Part shown: piece after piece, positions 41,897 through 49,900 of the stretch | Layout of the letters: each line of letters opens with the position of its first letter | Numbering within the stretch: the first letter of the stretch is position 1 | From: Methanoculleus taiwanensis | GTDB lineage: Archaea > Halobacteriota > Methanomicrobia > Methanomicrobiales > Methanoculleaceae | DNA: 64,000 nt | Assembly: GCF_004102725.1 (NCBI RefSeq) | Contig: NZ_LHQS01000002.1 | Span: 549,984 to 613,983, forward strand | Direction of reading: 5' to 3' | Position numbers and translations under genes: made by a program | Notes under the pieces: generated by a model | Database searches by the model: none | Seen by the model: only the letters and a program-made list of their open reading frames with translations | Told to the model about the DNA's origin: nothing

Positions 41897-42694
41897 ATGA
41901 CAGATACTACCCCACCCCTGCTTGAGTTTAAGAATATCACCGTCGTCAGAGACGGAAGGACGCTCCTCGACTCGCTCTCGCTCACGGTCGGTGCCGGGGA
42001 ACATATTGCCCTGCTCGGGCCGAACGGTGCGGGCAAGTCGTCGTTCATCCGGCTGATCACCCGCGAATACTACCCCTCCTTCCAAGGGGAGCACGGAGCG
42101 TTCAGAATCTGGGGGCGTGACCGGTGGCACGTCTTCGATCTCCGCTCTCATCTCGGCGTCGTCTCAAACGACCTCCAGCATACCTTTACCCGTGACATGT
42201 CGGGTCGGGAAGTCGTCCTCTCTGGTTTCTTCTCGAGCGTTGGGCTCTTCACCCATAAAGTAACCGGCGAGATGGAGCGAAAGGCGGACGAGATCCTCGC
42301 ATTCCTCGAGATCGAGCATCTCGGGGATCGGCCGATGACGGAGTTATCCTCCGGCGAGGCACGGAGGCTCCTGATCGGGCGTGCGCTCGTCCACGACCCG
42401 GCCGCCCTCGTCCTCGACGAACCGACAAACAGCCTCGATCTGCACGCGCTTCATACTTTCCGGAGAACCATCCGGAAGATTGCCCGGTCGGGAACCGGGA
42501 TCATCCTCGTGACCCATAACCTCCACGATATCATCCCGGAGATCTCCCGGGTCGTCCTCATGAAGGACGGCCGCTTCTGGAAAGACGGGCAGAAAGCAGA
42601 GATGCTGACCGATGCGAATATCGGCGGACTTTTTTCGGTGCCGGTGCACGTGAAGGAGGAAGAGGATGGTTACTACTATGCGACGGGATACTGA
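41897..42694 (+). CDS. ABC-type ATP-binding protein (ModF/ZnuC-like size)
   Basis: 265 residues from the ATG at 41897. Walker A GPNGAGKS (about 38-45), Q-loop near SNDLQHTF, signature LSSGEARRL, Walker B LVLDEPTNSLD and switch His in VTHNLHD. The signature with SSGE and the bigger middle region resemble the ABC ATPases grouped with the molybdenum-related ModF proteins. No permease or binding protein gene is adjacent, so it may be a non-transport ATPase or serve a distant permease. Confidence 0.88.
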   Translation: MTDTTPPLLEFKNITVVRDGRTLLDSLSLTVGAGEHIALLGPNGAGKSSFIRLITREYYPSFQGEHGAFRIWGRDRWHVFDLRSHLGVVSNDLQHTFTRDMSGREVVLSGFFSSVGLFTHKVTGEMERKADEILAFLEIEHLGDRPMTELSSGEARRLLIGRALVHDPAALVLDEPTNSLDLHALHTFRRTIRKIARSGTGIILVTHNLHDIIPEISRVVLMKDGRFWKDGQKAEMLTDANIGGLFSVPVHVKEEEDGYYYATGY

Positions 42695-42770
42695 AGGAGA
42701 GGGTGCTTTTCGAGCTGCCGGATGGATCTGGAACTCTCCGGTACGGCACACTACTGCCTGAGTATCTCCT

Positions 42771-43388
42771 TTACGCAAAGACGGCGACGAGGTAATAGAG
42801 GCCGAATCCGATGAGACCCGCTCCGCATGCCCCGAGTATCCACCGGTATGCCTGTTCGCCGAGGATGAACCTGCCGCGATGGATACTCGCCGATACGAGT
42901 GTCAGCCACCCGAGGTCTGCCGCCCAGTGGCCGATAACGAACGCCCCCGCTACCACGATCCCTCCTTCGTAGGCGGCGAGCAGGAGTGCGCTCCCGACGG
43001 TGAGCCACCAGATCCAGAAGTACGGGTTCGAGAGACTGGTCACCACCCCGGCAACGACGGGATGGGTGACGGCCTCTGTCCCGGCGGTGGCAATGCCCGT
43101 CGTGTGCCTGCTCTCCCGCACCGTCAAAAGGCCGAAGGCGACGAGCGCCGCCCCGCCGACCCCGGCGATGATCCCGGTATACGACCCGATCACCGCACCG
43201 ACGCCGGCGACGACGAAGAAAACCATCATAACCTCGACTGCGACGTGCCCGGCCGTCACGCGCGGCCCGGCGCTCCACCCGGTGCGGAGGGAGGCGTTGA
43301 TCGTCGCGATGAGGGTCGGCCCCGGGGCGAGCGCACCGGTCAGGCCGATGAGAAACCCGAGAATGAGGGCGTCCGGTATCGTATACAT
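42771..43388 (-). CDS. LysE-family amino-acid exporter
   Basis: 205 residues from the ATG at 43388. Six hydrophobic helices, with the family front GFLIGLTGALAPGPTLIATI (the APGP motif) and SNPYFWIWW in the middle. LysE-type proteins export amino acids or small metabolites by proton exchange. The gene is divergent from the broken methyltransferase at 43484. Confidence 0.88.
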   Translation of the reverse strand: MYTIPDALILGFLIGLTGALAPGPTLIATINASLRTGWSAGPRVTAGHVAVEVMMVFFVVAGVGAVIGSYTGIIAGVGGAALVAFGLLTVRESRHTTGIATAGTEAVTHPVVAGVVTSLSNPYFWIWWLTVGSALLLAAYEGGIVVAGAFVIGHWAADLGWLTLVSASIHRGRFILGEQAYRWILGACGAGLIGFGLYYLVAVFA

Positions 43389-43483
43389 GGCAGTCAGCAA
43401 CCGAGAGGTACCCTGTGCTCAGAGCAGGTATAGCCTTTCCGCCGCGAATGAGTTTATCGAGCCGTATAGCGCAGCAGTAGAGC

Positions 43484-44219
43484 ATGGACTATTCATTCCT
43501 CTTCAAGATGTTTGCCTCCCTTCCCCGCCAGGGGCCGGGCAGCAACGCCTGCACGAGAAAGGCCTTCTCCGTGCTGACCGCTCTCCCGGCGAGGGCGGAG
43601 ATCGCCGATATCGGGTGCGGCGTGGGTATGCAGACGGTAGAGCTTGCCCGGATCTGCCCGGAATGCCGTATCACGGCCTTGGACATCTACCAGCCGTACC
43701 TCGACGCCCTCCGGCAAAGTGCAGAGGACGCGGGGGTGAGTGAACGGATAACGACCGTCCGTGCATCGATGCACGATCTCCCGTTCCCGGATGCATCCTT
43801 CGACGCCGCTGGGCCGGGGGTTGATCTTCGTCATCGGGTATGCCGAAGGGCTCGCGGCCTGGAAGCGCCTGCTCCGGCCGGGAGGATTCCTCTGCCTCAC
43901 AGAGTCGGCCTGATTCACCGACACGCCCTCGGATGAGGCCAGGGCCTTCTTCCAGGAGGTGTACCCCGCGATAACGACCGCCGCTGCTGCGGCAGCCGGT
44001 TACGAGGTCGTCGACTCGTTCCGCCTCCCTGCATCGGCCTGGTGGGACGACTACTACGCGCCCTTCTGTGAGAAGCTTACGGATATCCGGGCATCTGCGC
44101 CCGGCAACCCCGATGCCGGGGCTGTGGTCGCCAACTTCGAGCATGAGATCGCGGTCTACCGGGAGCATGCGGACGAATACGGGTACGTCTTCCTCATCCT
44201 CCGCAGGCGGGAAGTTTGA
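43484..44219 (+). pseudogene. SAM-dependent methyltransferase, frameshifted and interrupted
   Basis: The first part (MDYSFLFKMFASLPRQGPGS) contains the AdoMet motif ADIGCGVGMQTVELA and ITALDIYQPYL. After FPDASFDA near 43805 the frame is lost; another frame resumes LIFVIGYAEGLAAWKRLLRP, then meets TGA at 43911-43913 where a Trp is expected (SA-stop-FTDTPSDEARAFF), and runs on to the end at 44219 (YYAPFCEKLTDIRA). One region of indels plus one nonsense codon means the gene is inactive, unless the changes are assembly errors. Substrate of the original enzyme unknown. Confidence 0.8.
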
Positions 44220-44279
44220 GCTGCCGATACTTTTAAGGTGGAAACGGCAGAGCAGAACTCAAAAAGGAGAGATGTACGT

Positions 44280-44699
44280 ATGGCGCAGAGACTGATGGAC
44301 TACTTCAACAAACAACCGAGGATCGGCACGCTCAGCACCGCGAGCCGCGACGGGAAGGTCGACGCGGCCGTCTTCGGTTCACCGCATATGGTCGACGAGA
44401 AGACCATCATGATGGGGTTTGGGGATAACCGCTCGCTTGCGAACCTGCAGGAGAACCCGAATGCCGTCTACCTGATCATGGAGCCGGGAGAGTCGATCAT
44501 GGACTGGAAGGGTGTCCGGGTCTACCTGAAGATGACGGCGTCCGACACGTCGGGAGCTATGCTGCAGAACCTCAAGCAGCAGATCGCCGAAGTGGCGGGC
44601 GAGCAGGCGGCGGAGATGATTCATGCGGCGGCATCGTTCGAGATCACCGAGGTGCGGCCGCTCATCGATATAGGACAGGGCTGGGAAGCGTCGATCTGA
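44280..44699 (+). CDS. Pyridoxamine 5'-phosphate oxidase-like flavin protein
   Basis: 139 residues from the ATG at 44280, with AAAGGAGAG upstream. A split-barrel flavin-binding fold is supported by IGTLSTASRDGKVDAAVFGS, IMMGFGDNRSLANLQENPNA and a final FEITEVRPL. Small methanogen members of this family bind FMN or F420 and reduce small molecules; the substrate is unknown. Cytosolic, single gene. Confidence 0.87.
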   Translation: MAQRLMDYFNKQPRIGTLSTASRDGKVDAAVFGSPHMVDEKTIMMGFGDNRSLANLQENPNAVYLIMEPGESIMDWKGVRVYLKMTASDTSGAMLQNLKQQIAEVAGEQAAEMIHAAASFEITEVRPLIDIGQGWEASI

Positions 44700-44759
44700 T
44701 CCACTTTTGAGAAGTGTGGGATGGTCTTCGGCGGGGGCGCAGGAGAGTCTGCTCCCCCT

Positions 44760-45029
44760 TCACCCGCCCCGGTACTCCTCGAGCAGCGCATCGGCGTACG
44801 CATCCGTCTTCTTCGTCGGGATGTAATTAAAGACTCTGGCGCGCCTCAGCAGTTCCTCGCGGAGAGCGTCGTCGCTCTTCAGGTCTAACTTCCGCACACC
44901 GGCGACGATCTCGTCGAGCTGGTTGATCCCCGTCTCCCTGCCGTCGACGAGGATTGCCCTGATCTTGATTGCATCGGGTTTGATCCCGCCGCAGACGGTG
45001 CAGTACTCACCTTCTTTCTCATTCGTCAT
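44760..45029 (-). CDS. Hypothetical protein with N-terminal CxxC
   Basis: 89 residues starting MTNEKEGEYCTVCGGIKPDA. One CxxC pair (C10, C13) is followed by AILVDGRETGINQLDEIVAG and a helical second half (SDDALREELLRRARVFNYIP). It looks like a small metal- or nucleic-acid-related protein; the family is not recognised. It lies 6 bp after the cupin gene at 45036 and is probably co-transcribed with it. Confidence 0.75.
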   Translation of the reverse strand: MTNEKEGEYCTVCGGIKPDAIKIRAILVDGRETGINQLDEIVAGVRKLDLKSDDALREELLRRARVFNYIPTKKTDAYADALLEEYRGG

Positions 45030-45035
45030 GCTTCT

Positions 45036-45371
45036 TCACTCCCGGATCATGACGAGCGACATCTTAAACCGGGTGATTGCGGAGAGTGCGTGGGGGACGT
45101 TTGCCGGGAAGATGATCGTCTCACCCTCCTGCATAAGGTGCGTCTCGCCCGCCACCCAGACCTCGCACTCCCCGTCGAGGATCGTCACCACCGCGTCGTA
45201 TGGCGCCGTATGTTCGCTGAGCCCCTCGTCCTCGTCGAAGGAGAAGAGCGTGATGCTCCCCGACGGTTTGTTGACGATCATCCTGCTCGCTACTGTTCCG
45301 TCCTGGTAGGCGATGAGGTCGCCGAGCCTGATGACTTTTCCCCGGATCTCACTGCGCGTCTCTTCCGACAT
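45036..45371 (-). CDS. Cupin protein, first gene of a two-gene unit
   Basis: 111 residues. Cupin motif 1 is degenerate (EHTAPYDAVVTILDGECEVW with a single His) and motif 2 is IIFPANVPHALSAITRF with His. This pattern fits small DUF-type cupins that bind a metal or sense ligands. The downstream CxxC protein gene starts 6 bp later, so the pair may share a role. Confidence 0.83.
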   Translation of the reverse strand: MSEETRSEIRGKVIRLGDLIAYQDGTVASRMIVNKPSGSITLFSFDEDEGLSEHTAPYDAVVTILDGECEVWVAGETHLMQEGETIIFPANVPHALSAITRFKMSLVMIRE

Positions 45372-45731
45372 ACTGATCTCCTCTCTTCTCTGTTTTTATA
45401 TCTCTTTTTGCTCCGTATCCCTGAAAAAGCCCTGTTACCGGGAAGGGGGGCGATGAGCATCCTTCGCCTGGAATGATCTTGCCCCCATCGGCCGCGGGGC
45501 TCTCGACCAGGCAGTCCTCACGGTTCCCGCTCTGTTCCCCGCCTATTCCGATCTCCGAAGGGGATATGGAGCCTGAATCGGCTGTCATCTGGTGGAACCA
45601 TCCGGCGAGTACTTTTTATGGCAGTTGTCCTCATCCCGGGTCGGGAGGCGTTCTCCGGAATGCACCCGATCCGGGCAGATGGGTGGGTGTTTTTACGCCC
45701 TCGCATCCGGAGATAGACCCGGGGAGGAAGA
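45372..45731. other. Intergenic, about 360 bp, promoters only
   Basis: The region separates the leftward cupin unit from the rightward gene at 45732 and so holds both promoters. T-rich patches at 45408-45416 and 45610-45615 are candidate TATA regions. No gene, repeat or hairpin is convincing. Confidence 0.5.
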
Positions 45732-46904
45732 ATGGTACAGGATACGGCCACCGGTTTTGTCCGGGAGATTATGCTGGAATATGCCGCTCTGACCGGGCTT
45801 GACCCCACGGGAGCCCGGCCGCGGCGCTACCTCTGGACGGATGCGTTTGCGGTCTGCAACTACCTCGACCTTTTCCGCCGCACAGACGACGAGACCTTCC
45901 GTGACCTCGCCCTGCGGCTTGTCGGCGAGGTGCATCGCACCCTCGGCAGGCACCGGGGCGACGACCCCAGAGTCGGCTGGATCAGCGGCCTCGCCGCTGA
46001 GGAGGGCGAGCAGCATCCGACGATCGGGGGGCTTCGGATCGGGAAGGATCTAAATGAACGCGCGATCGGCGAACCGTTCGATGAACGGCTGGAATGGGAT
46101 AGGGACGGGCAGTACTACCATTACCTGACGAAGTGGATGCACGTCTTAAGCCGCGTGGCTTCGGTCACCGGCGACTTCACCTATCTTCGCTGGGCGACGG
46201 AACTTGCCCGGACAGCCCACGCCGCGTTCACCTACGTCCCCCCCTCGGGCGGCGGAAAGAGGATGTACTGGAAGATGAGCATCGACCTCTCCCGCCCGCT
46301 CGTCCCCTCCATGGGGCAGCACGACCCGCTCGACGGGTTCGTCACCTACAGCGAGCTGCAGGCGGCGAGGAACCGGTTCGGGGCATCGGTTGGGATCGAT
46401 CTGTCACCCGAGATCGCCGATATGGCCGGAATCTGCCGGGGAACACGGTTCGTCACCGACGATCCGCTCGGCATCGGCGGTCTCCTCTCCGACGCCTCAC
46501 GGATCGCCCGGCTGACGATCGAGGGAGGGGTCTTTGGCACCGGACTTCTGGAATCGGTCCTGGATGCAGCACGGGTCGGTCTTGCATCCTTCGCGGCGAG
46601 GGGCAGCACCGGGTATCCCGCCGAATACCGTCTGGCCTTCCGCGAGCTCGGGCTTGCTATCGGGCTTGCAGGTGTTCCGGAGATCCGGGAAGGGCTCGAG
46701 GCGCACCCGGGCGTCTTCGGCCGTGCCCCCTCCCTGCTGCGGCGGGTGCAGGGCCTCGCGGAGTATCTGCCGCTTGGAGAGGCGATAGTTGGGTTCTGGC
46801 TGGATGAGCAGAACCGGAAAGCCGCCACCTGGCTGGATCACCGGGAGATCAACATGGTGATGCTCGCGACAAGCCTTGCTCCCGGGGAGTTTCTGAAGGT
46901 GTAG
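45732..46904 (+). CDS. Hypothetical protein, alpha-barrel-like
   Basis: 390 residues, no signal or membrane segment. Repeated helix pairs (RYLWTDAFAVCNYLDLFRRT, YYHYLTKWMHVLSRVASVTG, WATELARTAHAAF) with many aromatic residues suggest an alpha/alpha toroid of the six-hairpin kind used by glycosidases and lyases. I do not recognise a family or catalytic pair. AGGAAG precedes the ATG. It ends 20 bp from the convergent PocR gene. Confidence 0.78.
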   Translation: MVQDTATGFVREIMLEYAALTGLDPTGARPRRYLWTDAFAVCNYLDLFRRTDDETFRDLALRLVGEVHRTLGRHRGDDPRVGWISGLAAEEGEQHPTIGGLRIGKDLNERAIGEPFDERLEWDRDGQYYHYLTKWMHVLSRVASVTGDFTYLRWATELARTAHAAFTYVPPSGGGKRMYWKMSIDLSRPLVPSMGQHDPLDGFVTYSELQAARNRFGASVGIDLSPEIADMAGICRGTRFVTDDPLGIGGLLSDASRIARLTIEGGVFGTGLLESVLDAARVGLASFAARGSTGYPAEYRLAFRELGLAIGLAGVPEIREGLEAHPGVFGRAPSLLRRVQGLAEYLPLGEAIVGFWLDEQNRKAATWLDHREINMVMLATSLAPGEFLKV

Positions 46905-46924
46905 GTGCAGGCACCCCTCCGATC

Positions 46925-48121
46925 TTACAGCATCTCATGCCGCTGGAGGAACGTCCGGATCTTCCGTGACTCGATCCAGCCCTGGTCGAGTTCTCTGATA
47001 TAGTCGTTTATCCGCTCGACCTGATTGCTGATCGTCTTCGTGGCCTTCGCATCGTCGGTGAGATCCGCCATGCCCTGGATCACCTGGAGCGGCTGGCGGA
47101 CATGATCGGCGAGGACGGCAATCTGCTCGATGTTTCGCTCGATCTGCTGGAACGCCCGCATTCTGATGGCTTCTGCCTGTTTTCTCTCGGTGATATCGCG
47201 AACGATACAGAGAACCTCCCGGTCGCTCAGCGCCAGCAGGCGTGCCTCAAACTGCCCGATGCCCGACGGTACTGCAAGTTCATACTCCAGGCACTGGAGC
47301 TCCTCGGTCTCGATCGCTCTTCCTATCGCCTGCAGGATGGTGTCCACCTGGTCCGGGGTAAACCCGGCATCCCGAATATTTTTCCCTATGATCTCACCCG
47401 GGGGCAGCGCGAGCAGGCGTATATCAGGCACCTGGAAGTCCCGGTACTCTCCGTCACGGGAAAGGACGAACATCAGGTCGGGGATAGCGCCGAGGAGTAC
47501 GGCGCTGCGGTGCTCTGTCTCCCGGATCTTCTCCTCCGTCCACTTTCGCTCTTCCACTTCGGCCTGCAGCTGTTCGTTAGCCGTTTGCAATGCCGCATTG
47601 GCGTCCCGGACGCGTTTCGTGGTGAGCGCCATTTCGTTGAAGAGATGCGTCAGGTGAGAGAAAAAGTCCATCATCTTCAGTACACGGTCTTCGGAGATGA
47701 CCGGCACGCGTCCGAGCGCCTCAAGGTAGGCATCCGCATCAAATCCGAACTCTTCGGCCTGCCTGATAAAAAAGTCCCGATCTGGTGGCGCAAACAGGAA
47801 CTGTCCAATTAAAAAGTCTCCGATGTGTTCGCCCTGAATGGTGATGGGTACGGAGATCGTCACAAGGCCGTTCTTGCATCGATAGGCTGTATACCGCTCT
47901 CCGGTGGCAACGTGCCCGCTCCGTACGGTGTCGCTCTTCAGGCACCGTGCCGCCGTTACAGGGTGAGCCCGGTGAAATCGGATGCAGATATCCTGCCACC
48001 CGGCGGCAATCAGAACCGCACCTTCCCGATCGAGGAGAGTGGTGGGAACGCCCGTCAGCGCGGTGCAGCTCTTGCAGAGGGCTTCGAGTTCGCCGATGTC
48101 CATCAGATCGGATATATTCAT
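46925..48121 (-). CDS. PocR-PAS sensor protein with orphan His-containing module
   Basis: 398 residues from the ATG at 48121 (MNISDLMDIGELEALCKSCT); the longer frame upstream is Arg/Pro-rich and not credible. Residues about 10-165 form a PocR ligand-binding domain with CxxC-type cysteines (CKSC, RC, RCKNGL). A coiled coil (about 170-215) leads into one PAS domain (about 220-325). The last 60 residues (VLADHVRQPLQVIQG...IRELDQGWIESRKIRTFLQR) match the end of the 880-residue PAS protein at 29505, with His about 341, and again no ATPase domain follows. PocR domains are thought to bind small hydrocarbon derivatives. Confidence 0.86.
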   Translation of the reverse strand: MNISDLMDIGELEALCKSCTALTGVPTTLLDREGAVLIAAGWQDICIRFHRAHPVTAARCLKSDTVRSGHVATGERYTAYRCKNGLVTISVPITIQGEHIGDFLIGQFLFAPPDRDFFIRQAEEFGFDADAYLEALGRVPVISEDRVLKMMDFFSHLTHLFNEMALTTKRVRDANAALQTANEQLQAEVEERKWTEEKIRETEHRSAVLLGAIPDLMFVLSRDGEYRDFQVPDIRLLALPPGEIIGKNIRDAGFTPDQVDTILQAIGRAIETEELQCLEYELAVPSGIGQFEARLLALSDREVLCIVRDITERKQAEAIRMRAFQQIERNIEQIAVLADHVRQPLQVIQGMADLTDDAKATKTISNQVERINDYIRELDQGWIESRKIRTFLQRHEML

Positions 48122-48825
48122 GGCACCGTCCTCTCCGTCTCGCGGCACAGAAACTCGTTCAGACCCTCTCTCCTCACCTGAAAACCCCGTAGCGATCTCT
48201 TCCTCCAGGTTCGGTTCGTCTTCGCCGGATCTCGCCCTGACCCGGGGGTTATGGCTGCATACACATCTCATGCTTCTTGAATCTTTCTTCTGATCCCGGA
48301 TCCGGCTCGGAACTGCACATCCCGGATCGGCGCTTCCTGCCAGCGGCAGATGCCGTGAAGGCGATCGGGGATAGTGCTGTTCCGAATTCCTGATCCCGGG
48401 GAGGACATCCCGTGTCCCGGCCGACTCTTCCGAGCGGTGGGGCACGGGTTTTGCAGTATGGTCTCGTGGATCCAATTTATAATTCGGTAATTATATTTCA
48501 GCGAAAATATATTTTTCTGCCGGTAAATGCCCGGGTTCGGGTTCTGATCTTCTCTGTATCGATGGCGTCCGAAGGTCGGTTCACGGCAGGGTATCCGGCC
48601 TTTTCATATACACGATCCGGGACGACCCCGCCACAGGGAGAGTGCCGCTTCCGCCCGATCTTCTCTCCTGCGGGAGTGGCGTGGCGGCAGAGGGGTGATC
48701 ACGCCGGAGGATTCCTGACGGCAGATCGCTATGGGTTCAGTCCCGGAGATCTCCGGCGAGGGCGGCCGGCAAAGGTTCCTGCAAAACCGGGCCGGCTGTC
48801 GATACCAAAAGGGAGGAGGAGACCG
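48122..48825. other. Intergenic, about 700 bp, with AT-rich palindromic patch
   Basis: No supportable gene on either strand. At 48470-48516 an AT-rich island interrupts G+C-rich DNA and contains the perfect 12-bp palindrome AAAATATATTTT (48504-48515). It is over 350 bp from the PocR start. The rest has Arg/Pro-rich frames typical of noncoding high-G+C DNA. An unrecognised RNA gene or decayed gene could be hidden here. Confidence 0.5.
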
Positions 48826-49689
48826 TCATTCCCAGAGGGCGGTCTTCTCCGCTGTCCATGCCGGGTCGACGAAACTTAAGGCCGTCGTCACCGATGTTCC
48901 GGTATTCCGGGACTCTTTCATCTGATCCGGTGGAATGTATGCAGCGCTTCCGGCGGGAACCCGTACCGCCTCCCCGTCGGGCGTGGTTATCTCCAGCTCG
49001 CCGCTGATCACGTAGATGAGATCGGACGAGCCGTTCAGCCGGTCGTACCCGAGATATCCGCCCGGGAGGAGTTCGGCGTAGGCGAGACTGTAGCCGATCG
49101 GGATATCACGCATCAGGATCGGATTCATGAGCGTATACACTACCGCGCCTGACCCCGAATCCCACTCAATCCCGTCCCGGGGATCGGAGACGACGATCGG
49201 GACTCCGTCCGTCGCCGTATCGAGTGCGGCAAGCGCGTCACCCGATACCTCGACAGCGTCGGTAAAGGGCGGCTGAATAACGGTGATGTAATGAAGTTCG
49301 GTATCACCGGCAGCGGCTATCGACTGGAGTACGCCTTCCGGCAGGAGCACGGTCGCCCCCTCTCCGGCTCTCACCGTCTCGTTGTCGCAGCGAATCTCGG
49401 CCTCGCCGCTGAGCAGGTAGACCAGTTCCACGCTCCCGATCAGCCGGTGCGGGGACGTTGCATTGCCCGGCTGGATGACGACATGGCCAAGGCTGTAGTT
49501 CACCGGAATCTCTGGGGTTTCCTGGCCGATAAGCCCCATGTACGTAGCCTGCCCGCCGAATATGGAGATCTCGTCCGCCGGGGTGACCAGTTCGAGACGC
49601 TCATTCGCAGCAGGCGGATTCGGTGAGAGGCATCCGGCGGAGAGGAGCGTGCAGGTGATGAGGAGGAGAGCAATCCTGTACATGACCAT
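48826..49689 (-). CDS. Double-cupin lipoprotein
   Basis: 287 residues from the ATG at 49689 (MVMYRIALLLITC); another ATG two codons on (49683) is equally possible. Lipoprotein signal with lipobox SAGC puts it outside the membrane. Two cupin domains follow: GNATSPHRLIGSVELVYLLSG with VLLPEGVLQSIAA, and PGGYLGYDRLNGSSDLIYVISG with VPAGSAAYIPPDQ. Metal ligands are incomplete, so it may bind a ligand without metal chemistry. Role unknown; perhaps sugar or cofactor binding at the surface. Confidence 0.82.
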   Translation of the reverse strand: MVMYRIALLLITCTLLSAGCLSPNPPAANERLELVTPADEISIFGGQATYMGLIGQETPEIPVNYSLGHVVIQPGNATSPHRLIGSVELVYLLSGEAEIRCDNETVRAGEGATVLLPEGVLQSIAAAGDTELHYITVIQPPFTDAVEVSGDALAALDTATDGVPIVVSDPRDGIEWDSGSGAVVYTLMNPILMRDIPIGYSLAYAELLPGGYLGYDRLNGSSDLIYVISGELEITTPDGEAVRVPAGSAAYIPPDQMKESRNTGTSVTTALSFVDPAWTAEKTALWE

Positions 49690-49900
49690 GTATTCTGCAA
49701 CAGATGGCATAAACCCGATTGTCTGCCGTTTCTGATCGCCATTCCGGGATTAGGGAGCGGAACGGTGATAATGAAACTACCGCTCTGGCTACGGGCAGCG
49801 TGTTTCTCCTGCGGCCGGTGGCGCTCCGTTCACCCGCGGCACGAGCAGTGGCGGTTCAATCAGGAACGTATACATTTCGTCCGTGCGAAAGAGTACCATA

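Noticed and set aside
43911-43913. TGA in the methyltransferase as selenocysteine
   Set aside because: The position fits a lost Trp, there is also a frameshift, and no selenocysteine insertion element is evident.
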